Assembly (NCBI GenBank): GCA_950022295.1
Contig: OX465598.1
Coordinates: forward strand, 113,009,001 to 113,073,000
Origin: Bromus sterilis
Lineage: Eukaryota; Streptophyta; Magnoliopsida; Poales; Poaceae
DNA: 64,000 nt
Direction of reading: 5' to 3'
Part shown: piece by piece, positions 61,653-64,000 of the stretch
How positions within the stretch are numbered: position 1 is the stretch's first letter
Layout: every line of letters starts with the position of its first letter
The notes under the pieces: generated by a model
Told to the model about the DNA's origin: nothing
What the model saw: only the letters and a program-made list of their open reading frames with translations
Database searches by the model: none
Position numbers and translations under genes: made by a program

Positions 61653-63439
61653 TGTAACAGCCAGGAAATTTCACCCTAATTAAAAGTTTTGCTTGTTATA
61701 TTATTTTGTTAATTGTTAGCATTGTTTGTAGTATTTTCTTCGCCAATTTATTAATTGGTGATTATATTTCCCCCTCCTTGTATCGGCATGTGTGGCTGAA
61801 CCTTTCCACCATGGCACATGGCCCTTTTGCGACACCGGGTTTCACCCGAGCATCGTCGGAACTTCCGATACAAGAGCAGCCATCGTCATTGGAACGAAAA
61901 CCCCATTTATTTAATAAATGGATTATTTTATTGGGTGCCGAAAATGTTTCAGAACGGATTCGAAGTGAGGTAGACGTCACTGGCTCGCCGCGTGGATCGC
62001 GTGGTTCAAAGTTTTACCTGAATCGAAGGTCGTACGGTGTCCCGGCGGTCAGAAACGTGCGACGCTGGTAGCGACAGAGAAGCTGTGGGTATTTTCATAA
62101 TGTGCCTGTCCACCTAGGCTATAAATAGCTCCTACTCCCCTCCCCCATTTCATTAGGGTTTCCCTCTGAAAAATATGCACCACCCTAAATTTCCCTCAAA
62201 TCTGCCCGTCACCCCCTCCACACCCAAAACCCTACCCTCCCCTGTATCCCAGCCGTTCAATCGCAAGATCAACAACCAGGAGAGCCCTAACGTCTCCATA
62301 GGAAGCCTCTCCATCCAGATCGGGCCCCGTCGGACCCTCCTCCGCCGCCGCGGCCAGCCAGGCCCGGATCTACACGTTGCCGCTTGAAGCCCCTCGGAGG
62401 TGCTCCTCCTTGGACGCCTGAACGCCGCCGCCCGTGCCATGCTCTTCAAGCGGGCAGCCGAGCCACTGCGTGCCACGGCCGCCGCCCGTAGGTCGCGCTC
62501 CCGCGCCCTTCCTCCTTCTCTCCCCTTCCTGTCTTCTCTTCCTCATCCCTCCCGTTCCTCTCCAGGAACCGTCGCCGTCAATGATGGGCCCCCGATACGA
62601 AGCTCGGAATCGCCGCCCCGTTGTCCTTCCCCGCCGCACCACCGGCCAGATTCAGCGAGGCGACGCCCGGATCCGCCTCCTCGTGCCCTCCCGCGCACGC
62701 TCGTCGGACCGGCGCTGACGTGGCCATCGTCAGCGCCACTGCTGCCCGCAGCCCCCTCTTCAGGACGAGGACGAGTCGCTCGCTGCGTCTATTCGTCGTG
62801 TGGGATGTGCGGCCCGACCCAAGTTCGCCAGCTCCCTGGCCCAGCTTCCTGCCTAGCCTGCACGCCCCTCTCGCCCGTGGGAGAAAGCACGTTATCGCGT
62901 GCCCACCCCAGCTCATGGGCTTGGCCTGCTCGGTGAGATGCCCCTTCATCCTTCTTTTTTTCGTGTGCAAGTCCGTTGGGCTTGGCCCATTACTACTTGT
63001 GGTACAGATGCGCCCATAAGCGTTCTTTAGTATCTAGCGCCCCTTGTTTAGGTCCGTTCAGTTTAGATTCGTCCCAGTAATGAGTCTAGCTAATTTCTGG
63101 ATTAAATATTTGGAAGATTTTGATGTGTTTTGGCGGTAGCTATATCTTTTAGACCGTAGCTCGGATGGCGACGCGTTCTACATGTAACTTGCTTAGATTT
63201 GTGTGGAGATTATTAAAATGTGCTCCTTTTCCATGTTTGCACTTGTCTACATGATGTTTACCTGCTATTTACATGCCATGCCACTATAAAATGTAATAGG
63301 CCATAACTTTTTAACAGTTGCTCAAATAAAAATGTTCTTTACATGTAAATTGACTAGAATTTCATGTAGATTGTAATTGTGCTATTGTTAACCAATCTAA
63401 AATATGGTTTAGGCCAGAAAAGTACCAAATGTTTTAATT
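61653..63439 (+). mobile_element. Third LTR copy, truncated
   Basis: Starts TGTAACAGCC after the same ATTGT and matches about the first 1.8 kb of the other two LTRs, with an intact TATAAATA at 62120-62127. It breaks after GTTTTAATT at about 63439. It lacks the MITE and keeps the 18 bp that the MITE copy lost. Confidence 0.85.
62120..62127 (+). promoter_or_regulatory. TATA box of the truncated third LTR
   Basis: TATAAATA in the context CTAGGC-TATAAATAG-CTCCTACTCC, 467 bp from the LTR start. Confidence 0.6.
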
Positions 63440-63758
63440 ACTATCTACTACTTGGCCAAAGTAATAAGAAGCAACGGAGAACATGCAAGAATTACTCAAG
63501 AACAAAATATAAAAGGAGAACCAAATATATAACTCATCACAATCTGAACATAATCTCATAATCCATCGGATCACAGCAAACCCCACATAGAAACAACAGA
63601 AATAATTACATAGATGCCTGATCATGTAGGGCATCTCACAAGGGAAAAGAATTGAAGCACAAGATTGGAGAGAAGACATCACATAGCTACCGGTCATGGA
63701 CCCATGGTCCAAGGGGTACTACTCACGACACATCCGGGAAGCGCTCATCGTGGTAGAG
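63440..63758. mobile_element. Probable interior end of a Gypsy element
   Basis: AT-rich stretch ending CATGGACCCATGGTCCAAGG, then TACTACTCACGACACATCC, a sequence type common next to Triticeae Gypsy LTRs. No reading frame is convincing. Confidence 0.45.
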
Positions 63759-64000
63759 TGATACGTCCCAAACGTATCTATAATTTCTGCTTGCTCCATC
63801 CATGTTTTGTGTGATAATTCTATGATCTAGATACACATGCATACACTTTTGATCATATTTGGAATAACCTATTAACTCAGTGCACCACAGTGCCAGTTCT
63901 TGTTTTCTGCTGTTTTTCTATTTCAGTTTTTCCCCATATTAAAAGTGCTCCAAAAATTCGGGAAAAATCAGATAAATAATCGGCACAACGGAAGCTTCCG
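63759..64000 (+). mobile_element. Start of a Gypsy LTR (cut by the window edge)
   Basis: Begins TGATACGTCCCAAACGTATC and continues with TATGATCTAGATACACATGC, the usual opening of several Triticeae Gypsy LTR families. The rest lies outside the window. Confidence 0.75.

Overview
This is a 64 kb piece of plant nuclear DNA, most likely from a Triticeae grass (wheat, barley, rye or Aegilops). The grounds are nested Copia and Gypsy LTR retrotransposons with TG...CA ends, very long (3.8-4.9 kb) TGTAAC...ACA LTRs, a Gypsy LTR starting TGATACGTCC at the right edge, MITE pieces, and short exon-like fragments with GT/AG borders in AT-rich spacer. I see no bacterial genes, rRNA, tRNA or CRISPR, and no clearly intact host gene.

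Layout. 1-626 is the end of a nested Copia pair. 627-5616 is spacer holding one recognisable exon, 1893-1962, of a kinesin-5 gene. 5617-22240 is a very large tandem array of about 49 exon-like units of roughly 315-390 bp, arranged in higher-order repeats. Its last unit runs into a hAT/RICESLEEPER-like transposase pseudogene (22122-22683). 23877-28557 holds a deleted Copia element (Copia-1) with a second Copia (Copia-2, pol on the minus strand) nested in its LTR. 28558-34875 repeats the array, hAT module, flank and Copia-1 LTR as a second copy. 34876-36652 is a third, short array. 36653-42736 is spacer with exon-like scraps. 42737-43966 is a 409-codon ORF of a repeat-associated type. 43967-52210 is a Gypsy-type element with a degenerate 'gypsy-type transposase' (PF04195-like) reading frame, split by a 4.93 kb solo LTR with a CTCCT target duplication. 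52211-63439 is a non-autonomous long-LTR element (two about 3.85 kb LTRs, a 604 bp interior, ATTGT target duplication), followed by a duplicated copy of its left flank and LTR start. 63759-64000 is the start of another LTR.

The most unusual object is the array. Each unit can be read as one symmetrical phase-1 exon of about 215-225 nt (acidic stretch plus a conserved C-terminal part) and one GT...AG intron of about 102 nt with a CTAAT branch-point-like site, so any number of exons would join in frame. The last exon leads into the hAT pseudogene, which suggests the repeated exon was once the acidic N-terminal exon of a hAT-derived gene. Every unit I followed closely has a stop or frameshift, so I infer a decayed or non-coding exon amplification rather than a working giant protein. 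Unit types D, E, B and C form D-E-B-C tetramers (about 1.35 kb) and D-E-B-C-B-C hexamers (about 2.0 kb), and these form a 3.36 kb super-repeat. D units carry about 130 bp that also lies just downstream of the hAT module. The whole array/hAT/Copia block was then duplicated segmentally.
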